64,000 nt of DNA from Bacteroidaceae bacterium (GTDB lineage: Bacteria > Bacteroidota > Bacteroidia > Bacteroidales > Bacteroidaceae): positions 1 through 64,000 of the forward strand of contig JAGCYD010000080.1 in assembly GCA_017960985.1 (NCBI GenBank). Direction: 5' to 3'. Position numbers and translations under genes: made by a program. The stretch's first letter is position 1; each line of letters opens with the position of its first letter. The notes under the pieces were generated by a model that saw only the letters and a list, made by a program, of their open reading frames with translations, was not told the origin of the DNA and did not search any database. Below are positions 53,947-63,216 of this stretch, piece after piece.

Positions 53947-56900
53947 TTAGAGGTTAATCTTTACGCCAAGGTGGAAACTGCGTCCCTGCGAGAGGAGACC
54001 GCGGTCAATACCCTGTGCCAATACGCTGTTACTCATAGAGAATTCAGGATCGGTACCGAGGTACTTGGTGACGGTGAACAGGTTGTTGCATTGTCCCCAG
54101 ATGGTTATACCCTGAATGTAAGTACTGTTGAGAGGTAACTTATAACTGAGCGTGAGTGTCTTGAGACGCAGGTAACTGCCGTCCTCAATCCAACGGTCGC
54201 TGAAGCGGCTGTTACCCATCGGGTCACCATAAGTGGCCTTGGGGATATCCGTAACCTGACCTTCGTTTGCCCAACGATTGAGCATGGCTGAGGTCTGGTT
54301 CATGAAGCGGCTGCCGCTCTCGAGTTGCTGGCGCATGTAGTTATAGACATCACCGCCGAGGCTGTAGTTGAAGTTGGCTTCCAAAGCCAAACCCTTCCAC
54401 GACAGGCTGGTGAAGAAGTTACCATAGATTGTAGGCGTAACATCACCGATGATGGTGCGGTCGGCATCACTAATCTTGCCATCGCCATTCATATCGACGA
54501 ATTTCATATCGCCCGCACCGAAGTAAGTCTTGGTGCCTGTTGCATCCTCGATATAGATGTTAGCATCCCTTGCTTCCTCGCTGGTAGCATATACGCCATT
54601 GGTGCGATAGCCGTAGAAGCGATTGATGGCATGGCCAATCTCGCTACGAATCGTACCACCAAGCACATCGGTATCTAGATAAGTCTTACCATTCGGGAGT
54701 GCCGTAAGTTTGTTCACATAGTGTCCAAGGCTGGCGCCTACGCTCCAGTTCCAGTTCTTGCGGGAAAGGAGATGCGCATTGACGGTAAGGTCAACACCGT
54801 AGTTCTCCAACGAGCCACCATTGCCCCAGTTGTAGTCGAGACCACTGAGGAAACCTATTTCCTGGAAAGTAAGCAGGTTGTCAGTCCACGACTTGAAATA
54901 ATTGAAGTCGATACCCAGACGATTGTGTGCCATACGGAGTTGCATACCTGCATTGAAGCGCTTGGTGGTTTCCCACTGCAGTTCAGTGTTTCCGATATTG
55001 GTCAGGGTCAGACCCGAAACCTTGTTGAGGAACAAGGAACTGGTGAAATAACTGCGCGAAGCATCGTAAGACAGATTGTCGTTACCGCTGACACCATAGC
55101 CGAGATTGAACTTCAGGTAGTCGATACCGCGTACATTGAAGAACTTCTCGTTGGTGAGTACCCAACCAGCCTGAACGCTGGGGAATACACCCCAGACAAC
55201 ACCACCGCACTTGAAGCCGCTCTTGGCATCGCGACCGAACTGCGAGTTGGTCTCGATAGCAAGGTCACCCTCGAGATAGTAGCGGTTGGCATAGTTATAC
55301 TGTGCCTGAGCGTACCAATTGAGGTCGGTCCACTTCTCGTTCACACCCGCTGCGGTCTTGTTGCTGGCATCGTCGAGGAACGGAGTCTTGTCGTTACCCG
55401 TGTCGTAACCATGCTGGGTGTTCAGGGAGTAACTGTCGTTGATAAAACGGAAACCGCCCTGGAGGTGGATGTTATGACCCTTGTAAGAGTTGTTCCAGTC
55501 GAGTTTGGTATCACTGTTTATCGTGTTCTGCTTACCGAACTGGCTACCGATTTCGTTCTCCATCGTCATCTTCAGAGAAGCGACATAGTAGGAAGGAACA
55601 CCATTGAGGGCGACATAATACTTCTCGTTGGTGTTCACCGAAGTGTAACTGAACATCGAACTCAAGTAAAGATGCTTATTGAACTGGTACTTGGGCGTGA
55701 TGGCAAGGTTCACATACGAATTGTCGAAGTAGTTCTTGTTCTCTGCCGTACCGTAGTGATTAACGGCAACGGGATTGGCCAGACGATAGTTGGCATTGGC
55801 CAACGAAGATACCTCGTCGAGATAGTCCTCATCGACAATATCCAAGTGGTTGCGGTTCACCTGTCCGTTGGCGTAGGAATAGGGACTCAGCATAGGAGCC
55901 TTTGCCATAGCCAGGAAGGTGGTGCTGGTGATAGACTTCTCGTCGTAAGTCTCGGGAGCACCTGTATCCTGCAATTTACGCGTCTGGTTCGTATATGTCG
56001 CATCGAAGCGCATAGACAGCGCCTTGGTAATCTTGATGTCCGTATTGAAACGGATGTTCAAACGGTTCAGGTTGTTCTCCTTCAACACGCTGTTGTCCTT
56101 GGTATAGCCCACCGAGAGCATGTAGTTGGCCACATCACCACCACCCTGTACGCTCAGGGAGTAGTTCTGGGTGAAAGCCTCCTTGTACAGTTGGTCTGCC
56201 CAGTCGGTGTTGTTGTTATACTTATTATACCAATAGTAGTTGGGATCGGCCTTGAGGAACTTGAATACCGTAGTACGGGTTCCTGTGCTCTGCAGCAAAC
56301 CAGAAGCATAGTTCTTGTACTCGGTTCCGTTCATCAGGGAGTACATCTTCGGCACGAGTTCGATGCCCATGTTTACCGTGGCCTCGATACGGGTGGTCTG
56401 CGATGTACAGCGCTTGGTATTAATCAGCAGGACACCATTGGCACCCTTGGAACCATAAAGCGCAGTACCATTCGACATAACCTCCACACTCTCCACATCG
56501 TTGGGATTGATGTTGGTGAGCATATCGTTGTAGTAACCAGAATGTATCATCTGGCGACCATACTGCTGGTCGAGAATGACACCGTCGAGCACCACGAGAG
56601 GTTGTGAATTACTCTGCAAAGAATTGACACCGCCAATGTTCATGTAGTTACCCACAGCAAGAGCGCCACTACGGGCAACCGTATGGACATTTGCCCCGAG
56701 TTGGTTACCCACCTCGGTCGTCACATTGCGGGCTGCCGTGAACTCCATCGAGCCAGTCTTGACATGGTTGAAGATATTGTCATCGGCACCATAGAGGGGA
56801 CGGGCTGCCTCACTCTGCATGAGGATATCACCGAGGTTACCCGACTTGTTCAAGCCTACACGGATGGTGTTGTAACCCGGTATGGTAACGGAAACGGCGC

Positions 56901-57186
56901 TGCAATAGAGGGGAACATCCACCTTGAAGGTACCGTCCTCCTCGGTCAGCGATGAATAGCCATCCACCGAGACGCCCTGTACCAGGACACCCACCAGCGG
57001 CTCTTTTCTGTCGGAACCAATCACACGACCCACAATGCTGCGGGTAGCCTCCTGTTTCTTAGTCTTACGAATCTGCACCACAGACGCGGTCTCTTCCTCG
57101 ACAGTTTCTTCTTCCTCCGTCTGGGCGAACAGGCTCAGAGGAGAAACCATCAGGAGAGAAAGACAAAATATATTAAGCTTTTTCAT
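53947..57186 (-). CDS. SusC/RagA-family TonB-dependent transporter
   Basis: The 1079-aa outer-membrane protein has a signal peptide (NIFCLSLLMVSPLSLFAQ) and an acidic linker. A carboxypeptidase-regulatory-like domain (IVGRVIGSDRKEPLVGVLVQ) follows, then a plug with SLQSNSQPLVVLDGVILDQQYG and VESVEVMSNGTALYGSKGANGVLLI, and a 22-strand barrel ending in aromatic-rich sequence FHLGVKINL. It takes up an unknown oligomer with TonB energy. It lies 6 bp after the fasciclin lipoprotein gene and 13 bp before its SusD, forming the second pair of this locus. Confidence 0.95.
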   Translation of the reverse strand: MKKLNIFCLSLLMVSPLSLFAQTEEEETVEEETASVVQIRKTKKQEATRSIVGRVIGSDRKEPLVGVLVQGVSVDGYSSLTEEDGTFKVDVPLYCSAVSVTIPGYNTIRVGLNKSGNLGDILMQSEAARPLYGADDNIFNHVKTGSMEFTAARNVTTEVGNQLGANVHTVARSGALAVGNYMNIGGVNSLQSNSQPLVVLDGVILDQQYGRQMIHSGYYNDMLTNINPNDVESVEVMSNGTALYGSKGANGVLLINTKRCTSQTTRIEATVNMGIELVPKMYSLMNGTEYKNYASGLLQSTGTRTTVFKFLKADPNYYWYNKYNNNTDWADQLYKEAFTQNYSLSVQGGGDVANYMLSVGYTKDNSVLKENNLNRLNIRFNTDIKITKALSMRFDATYTNQTRKLQDTGAPETYDEKSITSTTFLAMAKAPMLSPYSYANGQVNRNHLDIVDEDYLDEVSSLANANYRLANPVAVNHYGTAENKNYFDNSYVNLAITPKYQFNKHLYLSSMFSYTSVNTNEKYYVALNGVPSYYVASLKMTMENEIGSQFGKQNTINSDTKLDWNNSYKGHNIHLQGGFRFINDSYSLNTQHGYDTGNDKTPFLDDASNKTAAGVNEKWTDLNWYAQAQYNYANRYYLEGDLAIETNSQFGRDAKSGFKCGGVVWGVFPSVQAGWVLTNEKFFNVRGIDYLKFNLGYGVSGNDNLSYDASRSYFTSSLFLNKVSGLTLTNIGNTELQWETTKRFNAGMQLRMAHNRLGIDFNYFKSWTDNLLTFQEIGFLSGLDYNWGNGGSLENYGVDLTVNAHLLSRKNWNWSVGASLGHYVNKLTALPNGKTYLDTDVLGGTIRSEIGHAINRFYGYRTNGVYATSEEARDANIYIEDATGTKTYFGAGDMKFVDMNGDGKISDADRTIIGDVTPTIYGNFFTSLSWKGLALEANFNYSLGGDVYNYMRQQLESGSRFMNQTSAMLNRWANEGQVTDIPKATYGDPMGNSRFSDRWIEDGSYLRLKTLTLSYKLPLNSTYIQGITIWGQCNNLFTVTKYLGTDPEFSMSNSVLAQGIDRGLLSQGRSFHLGVKINL

Positions 57187-57192
57187 AGGGTA

Positions 57193-59142
57193 TTAGTTTT
57201 CCTTCTTTTTCTTTGCTTCGAGTATTTCATCGTTGAACGCATCCAAATCGTTAGCGGCTGCGATGGCATCGGCTTCTTCCTCGAACGGGATGAAGATAAT
57301 CTCGTTCAGACGGAGCGTGCTGGTGTAAAGCACATTTCGCTGTGCACCTGGAGCAGACTCCCAAGAACCGATGGTGAGTTTGACGACACCTTCATCGAGG
57401 CCATAGCCCGAATAGTCGTACTTGACAGCCGTCTGAATCAGAATCGTATCCACCTTTGCAGCATCGGCTACATAGCACTCCTCGGGTTTGTAGCATGAAA
57501 GGATGACATCGGAATTGGCCACAGCCTTGTCACCAGACATACCCTCAGATGTTACAGGATTGGGGTTGTTATACAGGGCAGACTTGGAGTATGCACCGTT
57601 TTCCTGCTTCTCGGAGTGCTCTACCTGGAACCAACAAGGCAACTGGTCCTTCTTGGTGTTGGTAGGTGTCGTTACTATATATATATTGTAATAGACATTG
57701 GACAAGGTGTTGGGAATCTTGTAGTAAATCTTGGTTCCCTCGGCATCCACCTTGCTGGTAACCTGCAGATAGTCGTAGGTTTTCAACTCCTCGTCGGTTT
57801 CCACGGTTTCCATGACAGGATAGCCTTCGCCATCGAAGACAGGATTGCCGTCTTCATCCACAGCCTGTTGCTCCGTCGTGCCGTACACGATGTACTCCAT
57901 ACGGCGAGTGACCATAGCATCCTCACTACCAGATGAGCTCTTGGGCACTTCGATGTAACGGGAGTAGGTAGCATCTTGGTCGCGACGGCCAAAGAATGTG
58001 GAATGCGGGTCTATCACGCCCTGGTCATCGACATAAATCTTACCATTGGAGCAGTCTATGCTTTCCAAACCATTCAGCACACCATTCGCGGCAAAAGGCT
58101 TATAGTACACATCCTGACGCGGATTGTGGCTCTGACGGAGGTAATACTGCGTGTTCACCAGTGAATCGTTGGGAGCACGGTTGTATTTGTTTTCCTTGCT
58201 GGCGTTGATGAAACGGCCCTGAATGATATTGCGACAAGCCATTTCGTTCGACAGAGAGTCGCTGTTGGGAACAGAGTTGTCATAGACATAATACTGGATG
58301 TACTTGTCGTACAACTGACTCCAAACCTCCTTTGTGGGAGCGATTACCCAATAGGTACTGTCCTCGCGCTGAATATGACCATATTCATAAAGCAGGTCGT
58401 TGTAAAGATACAAGACAGAATCGAGATAAACGGTCTTACCGTCCACTACTCCACCAGGAACGGAAGCATTCTCATCCAGTTCGTACTCGTCGTAGGAGGT
58501 AATCATCTCCACAAAGTTCTGGTAGGGGAAAGTTATCTCGCTTGACTTGCGGGAAACTCCGAAACGGCCATCCATCTCCAACTTCTCACGCACATTGGCA
58601 TCGAAGGGCTGCATGGCGTCGGTCTTATAAATAATACCGTTGCTACAGAAAACAGCATCACTGAAAGCGATATCAGCCAGTGAGCCAGACTTGGAATCCG
58701 TACCCAAGAGGTGCATGTACTTTCCGTTGAGCATCGTTATGATGCTGTCCGTCAGGGAAGAAACACTCTGGTCATACAATGCCGTCTGGTTCTGGAAGAA
58801 CTGGATGTAAGCCTTGTTGTCCTCCAGTTTCAGGCCAGCCTCCTTGTCGGCGTTGAACATATCGATAATTTCAGCAGCCTGCTGTGCAGTCATGTTCTTG
58901 GGAGCCCAGATGGTATGCCGCTGGGGAGAATTCAGCGTCTGGTCGCAACCGATGGCACTCAGCACCTCTACAAAGTTGGCCAGTTCCTCGTCAGCCGTGA
59001 GGTTCTGCCAGATGGAGGCATTGCCAGTGGGATTATAGACACCGTAGTGGTCATCCCATGCGTCGGTACATGCCGACCAGAGCATCGGAACCCCAGCCAG
59101 CAACACTGCCGCCATAATCTTCATATATCTTTTCGTCTTCAT
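57193..59142 (-). CDS. Fasciclin-domain lipoprotein (second of two)
   Basis: The 649-aa protein starts MKTKRYMKIMAAVLLAGVPM, with lipobox WSAC near residue 24. The first 150 residues read as a fasciclin (FAS1) domain (ELANFVEVLSAIGCDQTLN, HTIWAPKN, ATNNLL-like strand replaced by DSIITMLNGKYMHLLG). The rest is beta-rich and uncharacterised. The start is Met7 of the longest frame, since the upstream part is heptamer-derived. It lies between the other fasciclin protein and SusC. FAS1 domains mediate adhesion. Here it may be an extracellular partner of the transporter. Confidence 0.82.
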   Translation of the reverse strand: MKTKRYMKIMAAVLLAGVPMLWSACTDAWDDHYGVYNPTGNASIWQNLTADEELANFVEVLSAIGCDQTLNSPQRHTIWAPKNMTAQQAAEIIDMFNADKEAGLKLEDNKAYIQFFQNQTALYDQSVSSLTDSIITMLNGKYMHLLGTDSKSGSLADIAFSDAVFCSNGIIYKTDAMQPFDANVREKLEMDGRFGVSRKSSEITFPYQNFVEMITSYDEYELDENASVPGGVVDGKTVYLDSVLYLYNDLLYEYGHIQREDSTYWVIAPTKEVWSQLYDKYIQYYVYDNSVPNSDSLSNEMACRNIIQGRFINASKENKYNRAPNDSLVNTQYYLRQSHNPRQDVYYKPFAANGVLNGLESIDCSNGKIYVDDQGVIDPHSTFFGRRDQDATYSRYIEVPKSSSGSEDAMVTRRMEYIVYGTTEQQAVDEDGNPVFDGEGYPVMETVETDEELKTYDYLQVTSKVDAEGTKIYYKIPNTLSNVYYNIYIVTTPTNTKKDQLPCWFQVEHSEKQENGAYSKSALYNNPNPVTSEGMSGDKAVANSDVILSCYKPEECYVADAAKVDTILIQTAVKYDYSGYGLDEGVVKLTIGSWESAPGAQRNVLYTSTLRLNEIIFIPFEEEADAIAAANDLDAFNDEILEAKKKKEN

Positions 59143-59146
59143 ATAA

Positions 59147-59178
59147 TTGTCAATTATCAATTATCAATTGTCAATTCT
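59147..59178. repeat. Heptamer array (AATTGTC/AATTATC) in the Sus locus
   Basis: Five 7-bp units: AATTGTC, AATTATC, AATTATC, AATTGTC and AATTC, in an almost mirror order. It fills the space between the two fasciclin genes. Confidence 0.8.
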
Positions 59179-61356
59179 TTAATAATCATCCTCTGCCAAG
59201 CCCTCGCCCTCGACGCCATAGACGCTCTTGGGGACGATTTCGAAGTAGTCGAGCATCACCAAAGCCGTACCTACAGCCCAAACGGACTTGATACGAACCT
59301 TGTGACGCTTCTTCTGGTCAAGTTGGGCGGTACAAAGCACAAAGCGGCAAGTACGCTCAATGTTACAGAAGTACGAACCACGGTTGTTGGTTCCGTCCTC
59401 GTGACCTTCACCACTCATACAGAACACACTGCGCGGTCCGTGATACCAACCCAGATTGTGCATATTCTTCTTGGCTGCCTCCCATTCCTCGCTATCCACT
59501 GGATAACTGGAAGAGTTGGTCAGTTCAAAATAACCAGTGCGGCTTCCGAAGTTATCGGAACGCATATCGAACGGGATGTTCTTGGGTTCGCCGTCAAGAT
59601 AGAACTGGCAGATGCCTCGTGTACCCATGTTAGCGAAACCTAATCGAATTTGATAAGTACCCGACGGAACACTGGGCAGATAGAATTCGATATCGTAGTT
59701 GTTCACATCACTGGCGAGGTTGAATTCGTCACCCTCGTAACTCCAGTAGGTATTGTGTTGGCTCTGGAACAGGAAAATACCATCCTCGTTAATCTTCACA
59801 TTGTCCAAATAGCCGTTGGGGAACCAGTAGTTTGGACTGGTCACGCCCTTGTCCGGATTATTGGAGTCTCCGATACGGTTGGTCGTACGGCCGTCGCGGA
59901 TAGTGTTACTCATCAGTTCGGGGAACAGCGTGTACATATCCATACGCATACGGGTATTGAAGACGCGGTCGCGAACTTCCTTACCATAGTCTGCCAAACC
60001 GTCGGTGGTATAATATACACCGTTCAGGGCCTCGTTCACGAAACTACCCTCCGTCTCGCTGAAGATACGGATACCTGGGCTCACATCGCCACGGGCACGA
60101 TCGCCACGATTCAGATAGAAGCAGTTGCGGACATCGTTATCGCTATAGACCTGATTCTTGTTGCTAACCGTAAGGAATTCCACCTTCACAGTAGCAAGGG
60201 AGTCCATCGTGCTATACCACTCACAGGGATTGACCTGCTCGGTGGCAATGGTACAAATGGTAACCAATCCGTTTCGGTGGTTGCACATACCCAGACGGTC
60301 GAGACAGTTGTAACCAATCAGTCGGCGCAAGGGGTTACCCTTAGCCGTCATGGCCGCTTCGTTGTCCTTCACTTCTTCCCAACTCTTGCCCTGCCACAAC
60401 GCTGCATCGTCGTAGAAATCTTCATTTCCATAGAGGCTGTAGGCATAGTCGTAGAAGGATTTTATGTCGGTGATACCGTACTTATCCCGGAGCACCTTAT
60501 CGGGGCAGGCAAATACCGTAAACTTATAGTATTTGGTCTCGGGGAGATGACAATAGTCCCACTGGGCACCGGAATATACGGAACGATCCTCGTACTCATC
60601 GGGATTCCACGAAGAATCCTTGACCTTGTTACTCATGATTTTGGAGAGACCCGTCATCTTCATGGCCTCGGAAAAGAGGCTGACATTGGCGGCCTCGATA
60701 CCCAATGCTGCGGCTTCCTCGGCATTGTCCCTCATCAGGTCGGCAATGGTCTGATTGGAGATAGAAAGCATGGCATCCAATGGTTGAACGATACCATTTT
60801 CCACGGAGTCGTTAGCCAGTTCGTAGATAATCACACCACTGCGGTTCAATTTGTAAGTGACATACAGAGTATCCTGGTCATCCTCGGGATTCACCACGGT
60901 ATCAGGCTGAACGGTCAGGTAACGATCGTTCATGTTTACCGTAGGCAAAGACGACGAGCCTGAAAGATCCACCGTATTGTAGGCCTTTCCGTTTACAATA
61001 TGTGTACGCGCGATGGTATCGCAGATATCCACGGGAATGTCTTCCACACTACTATAGCCGTTGGCTTCCAGATAAGCCTTCACGGCATTGTTGTTGGGAG
61101 CGAAGCAGGTATATTGACCACGCACGGACAGCAGGTCCATGAGGTTTACACCACGCTGACTGGCGGTGGCACGCTTCACGATCTCGGCGAACAGTTTGTA
61201 GTCATCATGCTTCTGCAAATAGTCACTCATCATCTCGCCCGTGAAGGTATAATAGTTTTCCTCTGCCATATCATCGGTACAAGAAGTAACTACCGCTCCG
61301 CCGATGCTTGTCAGGATCAAGACAAGCAAGATATAAATATTCTTCATCTGTTTCAT
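59179..61356 (-). CDS. Fasciclin-domain lipoprotein (first of two)
   Basis: The 725-aa protein has a signal peptide with lipobox VTSC near residue 26. It has a FAS1 domain (DYKLFAEIVKRATASQRGVNLMDLL, YTCFAPNNNAVKAYLEANGY, DTIARTHIVNGKAYN) over residues about 50-150 and possibly a second, diverged FAS1 around 200-400. A C-terminal beta domain follows (NYDIEFYLPSVPSGTYQIRLGF) with the character of a carbohydrate-binding module. It follows SusD by 9 bp. With its neighbour it fills the middle of the SusCD-Fas-Fas-SusCD locus. Confidence 0.85.
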   Translation of the reverse strand: MKQMKNIYILLVLILTSIGGAVVTSCTDDMAEENYYTFTGEMMSDYLQKHDDYKLFAEIVKRATASQRGVNLMDLLSVRGQYTCFAPNNNAVKAYLEANGYSSVEDIPVDICDTIARTHIVNGKAYNTVDLSGSSSLPTVNMNDRYLTVQPDTVVNPEDDQDTLYVTYKLNRSGVIIYELANDSVENGIVQPLDAMLSISNQTIADLMRDNAEEAAALGIEAANVSLFSEAMKMTGLSKIMSNKVKDSSWNPDEYEDRSVYSGAQWDYCHLPETKYYKFTVFACPDKVLRDKYGITDIKSFYDYAYSLYGNEDFYDDAALWQGKSWEEVKDNEAAMTAKGNPLRRLIGYNCLDRLGMCNHRNGLVTICTIATEQVNPCEWYSTMDSLATVKVEFLTVSNKNQVYSDNDVRNCFYLNRGDRARGDVSPGIRIFSETEGSFVNEALNGVYYTTDGLADYGKEVRDRVFNTRMRMDMYTLFPELMSNTIRDGRTTNRIGDSNNPDKGVTSPNYWFPNGYLDNVKINEDGIFLFQSQHNTYWSYEGDEFNLASDVNNYDIEFYLPSVPSGTYQIRLGFANMGTRGICQFYLDGEPKNIPFDMRSDNFGSRTGYFELTNSSSYPVDSEEWEAAKKNMHNLGWYHGPRSVFCMSGEGHEDGTNNRGSYFCNIERTCRFVLCTAQLDQKKRHKVRIKSVWAVGTALVMLDYFEIVPKSVYGVEGEGLAEDDY

Positions 61357-61365
61357 CGTCGTCCG

Positions 61366-63204
61366 CTATTTAGTACTTGTAAAATTACCTTCCGTATCAT
61401 CCTCACCATAGTAGGATTTCTGTTTCAGAAGGGGATTAGTCTTAATTTCATGCTTATTGTAAGGCCAGAACAAAGCCTCGTAGTTCACGGGAGTAGAACC
61501 ACCGCTCTTCGAAGGCACATTGTTCTTGATGTAATCCACCTTGCCCTCACGATGACACACGCGAAGCATGTCGAACCAGCGTTTGCCCTCGAACATCAGT
61601 TCGCGACGACGCTCCTTCATACACAAGGTACGGAGGTTCGCACGATCGTTATACTGGGCTATCTTCAGGTCGTAGGTTGCAGCGTCTCCTGAGTTTACAT
61701 TCGAGGCCACCATGATACTACGACGGTTCACGGCATAAATCAGGCCAAAGGCCTTCTTCAAGTCTGCATCGTATTTGGTGCCCGAAATCAGGTCAGTCGT
61801 AGCATACTGGTCGTTGGCTGCACGCTCTATCAAAGCCTCAGCCTGCAACAACATGACATCGGTCAGACGGTAGAATATCCAATTGGATCTGTCATAAATC
61901 GAATATACGGCAAGTTGCTGCGAGAAAGGCAAGGAAGATGAGCCCGAAGACTCCCCTACAGATATATTCGAAGTAACAAACTTAGAGACATACGACGAAG
62001 TCGAACTTGACTCGTTGTCAATGGTCTGGTTCGTATAGTAACGACAGTCGTAACGATGGTCAAACACCTTACTCTGGCTGTTACTTGCATTCGTGGCTGT
62101 TGCTCCTGGGTCGGTTACAACCTCCTCGTAACTGCACAGGAAACCTTTTCCAGCATTACCTTTGGTTGTATAATGGTTACCATACAAAGCACCGACTGCC
62201 GTGTTCTGCACATAACGATTGTCGGAACCATCATAGGTAAAGGCCAGTTCGAAAATACTCTCGAAACTGTTACCATAAGAACCGAAAATCTGATTATAGT
62301 CGTTGCCGAAATAGTTACCGCTATAGCAGGGATACAAGGGATAGCCTTCGCCTTCGTCTTCATCCCACTTGAATAACATTACATTTCCGCTAGTTGTACT
62401 TGTCGAAGTGCTATACTTCTCTTTGTACTCATCCATCTTGGCATCGATGACACGCTGTGCATAAGTCACGCACTTGTCATACTGTCCATCCCAGAGACAG
62501 AGGTCTGCCAGCAGCGAATAGATGGCATTCTGTGTGGCACGGTTGCAGGAACTGTTAAACTCAGCTTCCTTGTCCTTCGGGAAGAACTTCAAGGCATCCC
62601 CAACGCACGACTCCAAATCGGCTATCAGCGCACGGACAATCTCATCACCGTCCGTCACTCCGATGGGCTTTGCGTCAGCATCACTCTGGATGGCATAGGT
62701 GTAATATGGTACATCCTTAAATGCGCGTACTAGATAGAAGTAGCACAAATCGCGGATGAAAGCCATCTCAGCCTGAGTAGCCTTCACATCGGATTCTGTA
62801 TAGACAGGGTCTTTCTGACTTACTTCCGGTGCACGCTCGATAATCGTATTACACTGGTTGATGACCGAATAGAAACACAACCAACTTGAGTAAGAGTTTG
62901 TCGATTGCAGATACTCCCTCAAGGTACGGTAGATATCGGTCTGGGCGGCACAATCTACACCCTCTCCAATATTATCACTACGGGTTTCGCCCCACATGAT
63001 GCAACGGCGGATGAAAGCGACCTGCTGCATTTTCACATAGGTGCCTATTACCATCTGGTCGATATCCGTCTTCTCGTTCCAGAAGTTGTCCTCGGAAACG
63101 AAAGTCTTGGGCTCAATCTCAAGGAAATCGGCACAACCCGTCAAAGTAAGGATAGCAACTGCTACCAATAAGAATGATTTTATCTTATAGTTTTTCATAT
63201 TCAT
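61366..63204 (-). CDS. SusD/RagB-family nutrient-binding lipoprotein
   Basis: The 612-aa protein has lipobox LTGC near residue 24. It has the classical SusD wording (FLEIEPKTFVSEDNFWNEKTDID, SVINQCNTIIERAPEV, AEMAFIRDLCYFYLVRAFKDVPYYT, SLLADLCLWDGQYDKCVTYA) and the C-terminal RRRELMFEGKRWFDMLR. It uses a TAG stop. It lies 12 bp after the partial SusC gene and 9 bp before the first fasciclin gene. It is paired with the SusC gene at the window edge. Confidence 0.95.
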   Translation of the reverse strand: MNMKNYKIKSFLLVAVAILTLTGCADFLEIEPKTFVSEDNFWNEKTDIDQMVIGTYVKMQQVAFIRRCIMWGETRSDNIGEGVDCAAQTDIYRTLREYLQSTNSYSSWLCFYSVINQCNTIIERAPEVSQKDPVYTESDVKATQAEMAFIRDLCYFYLVRAFKDVPYYTYAIQSDADAKPIGVTDGDEIVRALIADLESCVGDALKFFPKDKEAEFNSSCNRATQNAIYSLLADLCLWDGQYDKCVTYAQRVIDAKMDEYKEKYSTSTSTTSGNVMLFKWDEDEGEGYPLYPCYSGNYFGNDYNQIFGSYGNSFESIFELAFTYDGSDNRYVQNTAVGALYGNHYTTKGNAGKGFLCSYEEVVTDPGATATNASNSQSKVFDHRYDCRYYTNQTIDNESSSTSSYVSKFVTSNISVGESSGSSSLPFSQQLAVYSIYDRSNWIFYRLTDVMLLQAEALIERAANDQYATTDLISGTKYDADLKKAFGLIYAVNRRSIMVASNVNSGDAATYDLKIAQYNDRANLRTLCMKERRRELMFEGKRWFDMLRVCHREGKVDYIKNNVPSKSGGSTPVNYEALFWPYNKHEIKTNPLLKQKSYYGEDDTEGNFTSTK

Positions 63205-63216
63205 GCTCTCCTTTCC

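Noticed and set aside
54721..56607. 628-aa open frame on the plus strand
   Set aside because: It is antisense to the SusC gene, has no promoter of its own, and its composition (Val/Ile/Gly/Arg-rich) is that expected from the complement of a SusC sequence.
59650..60963. 437-aa open frame on the plus strand
   Set aside because: It is antisense to the first fasciclin gene and shows no recognisable domain. The sense frame has a lipobox and FAS1 motifs.
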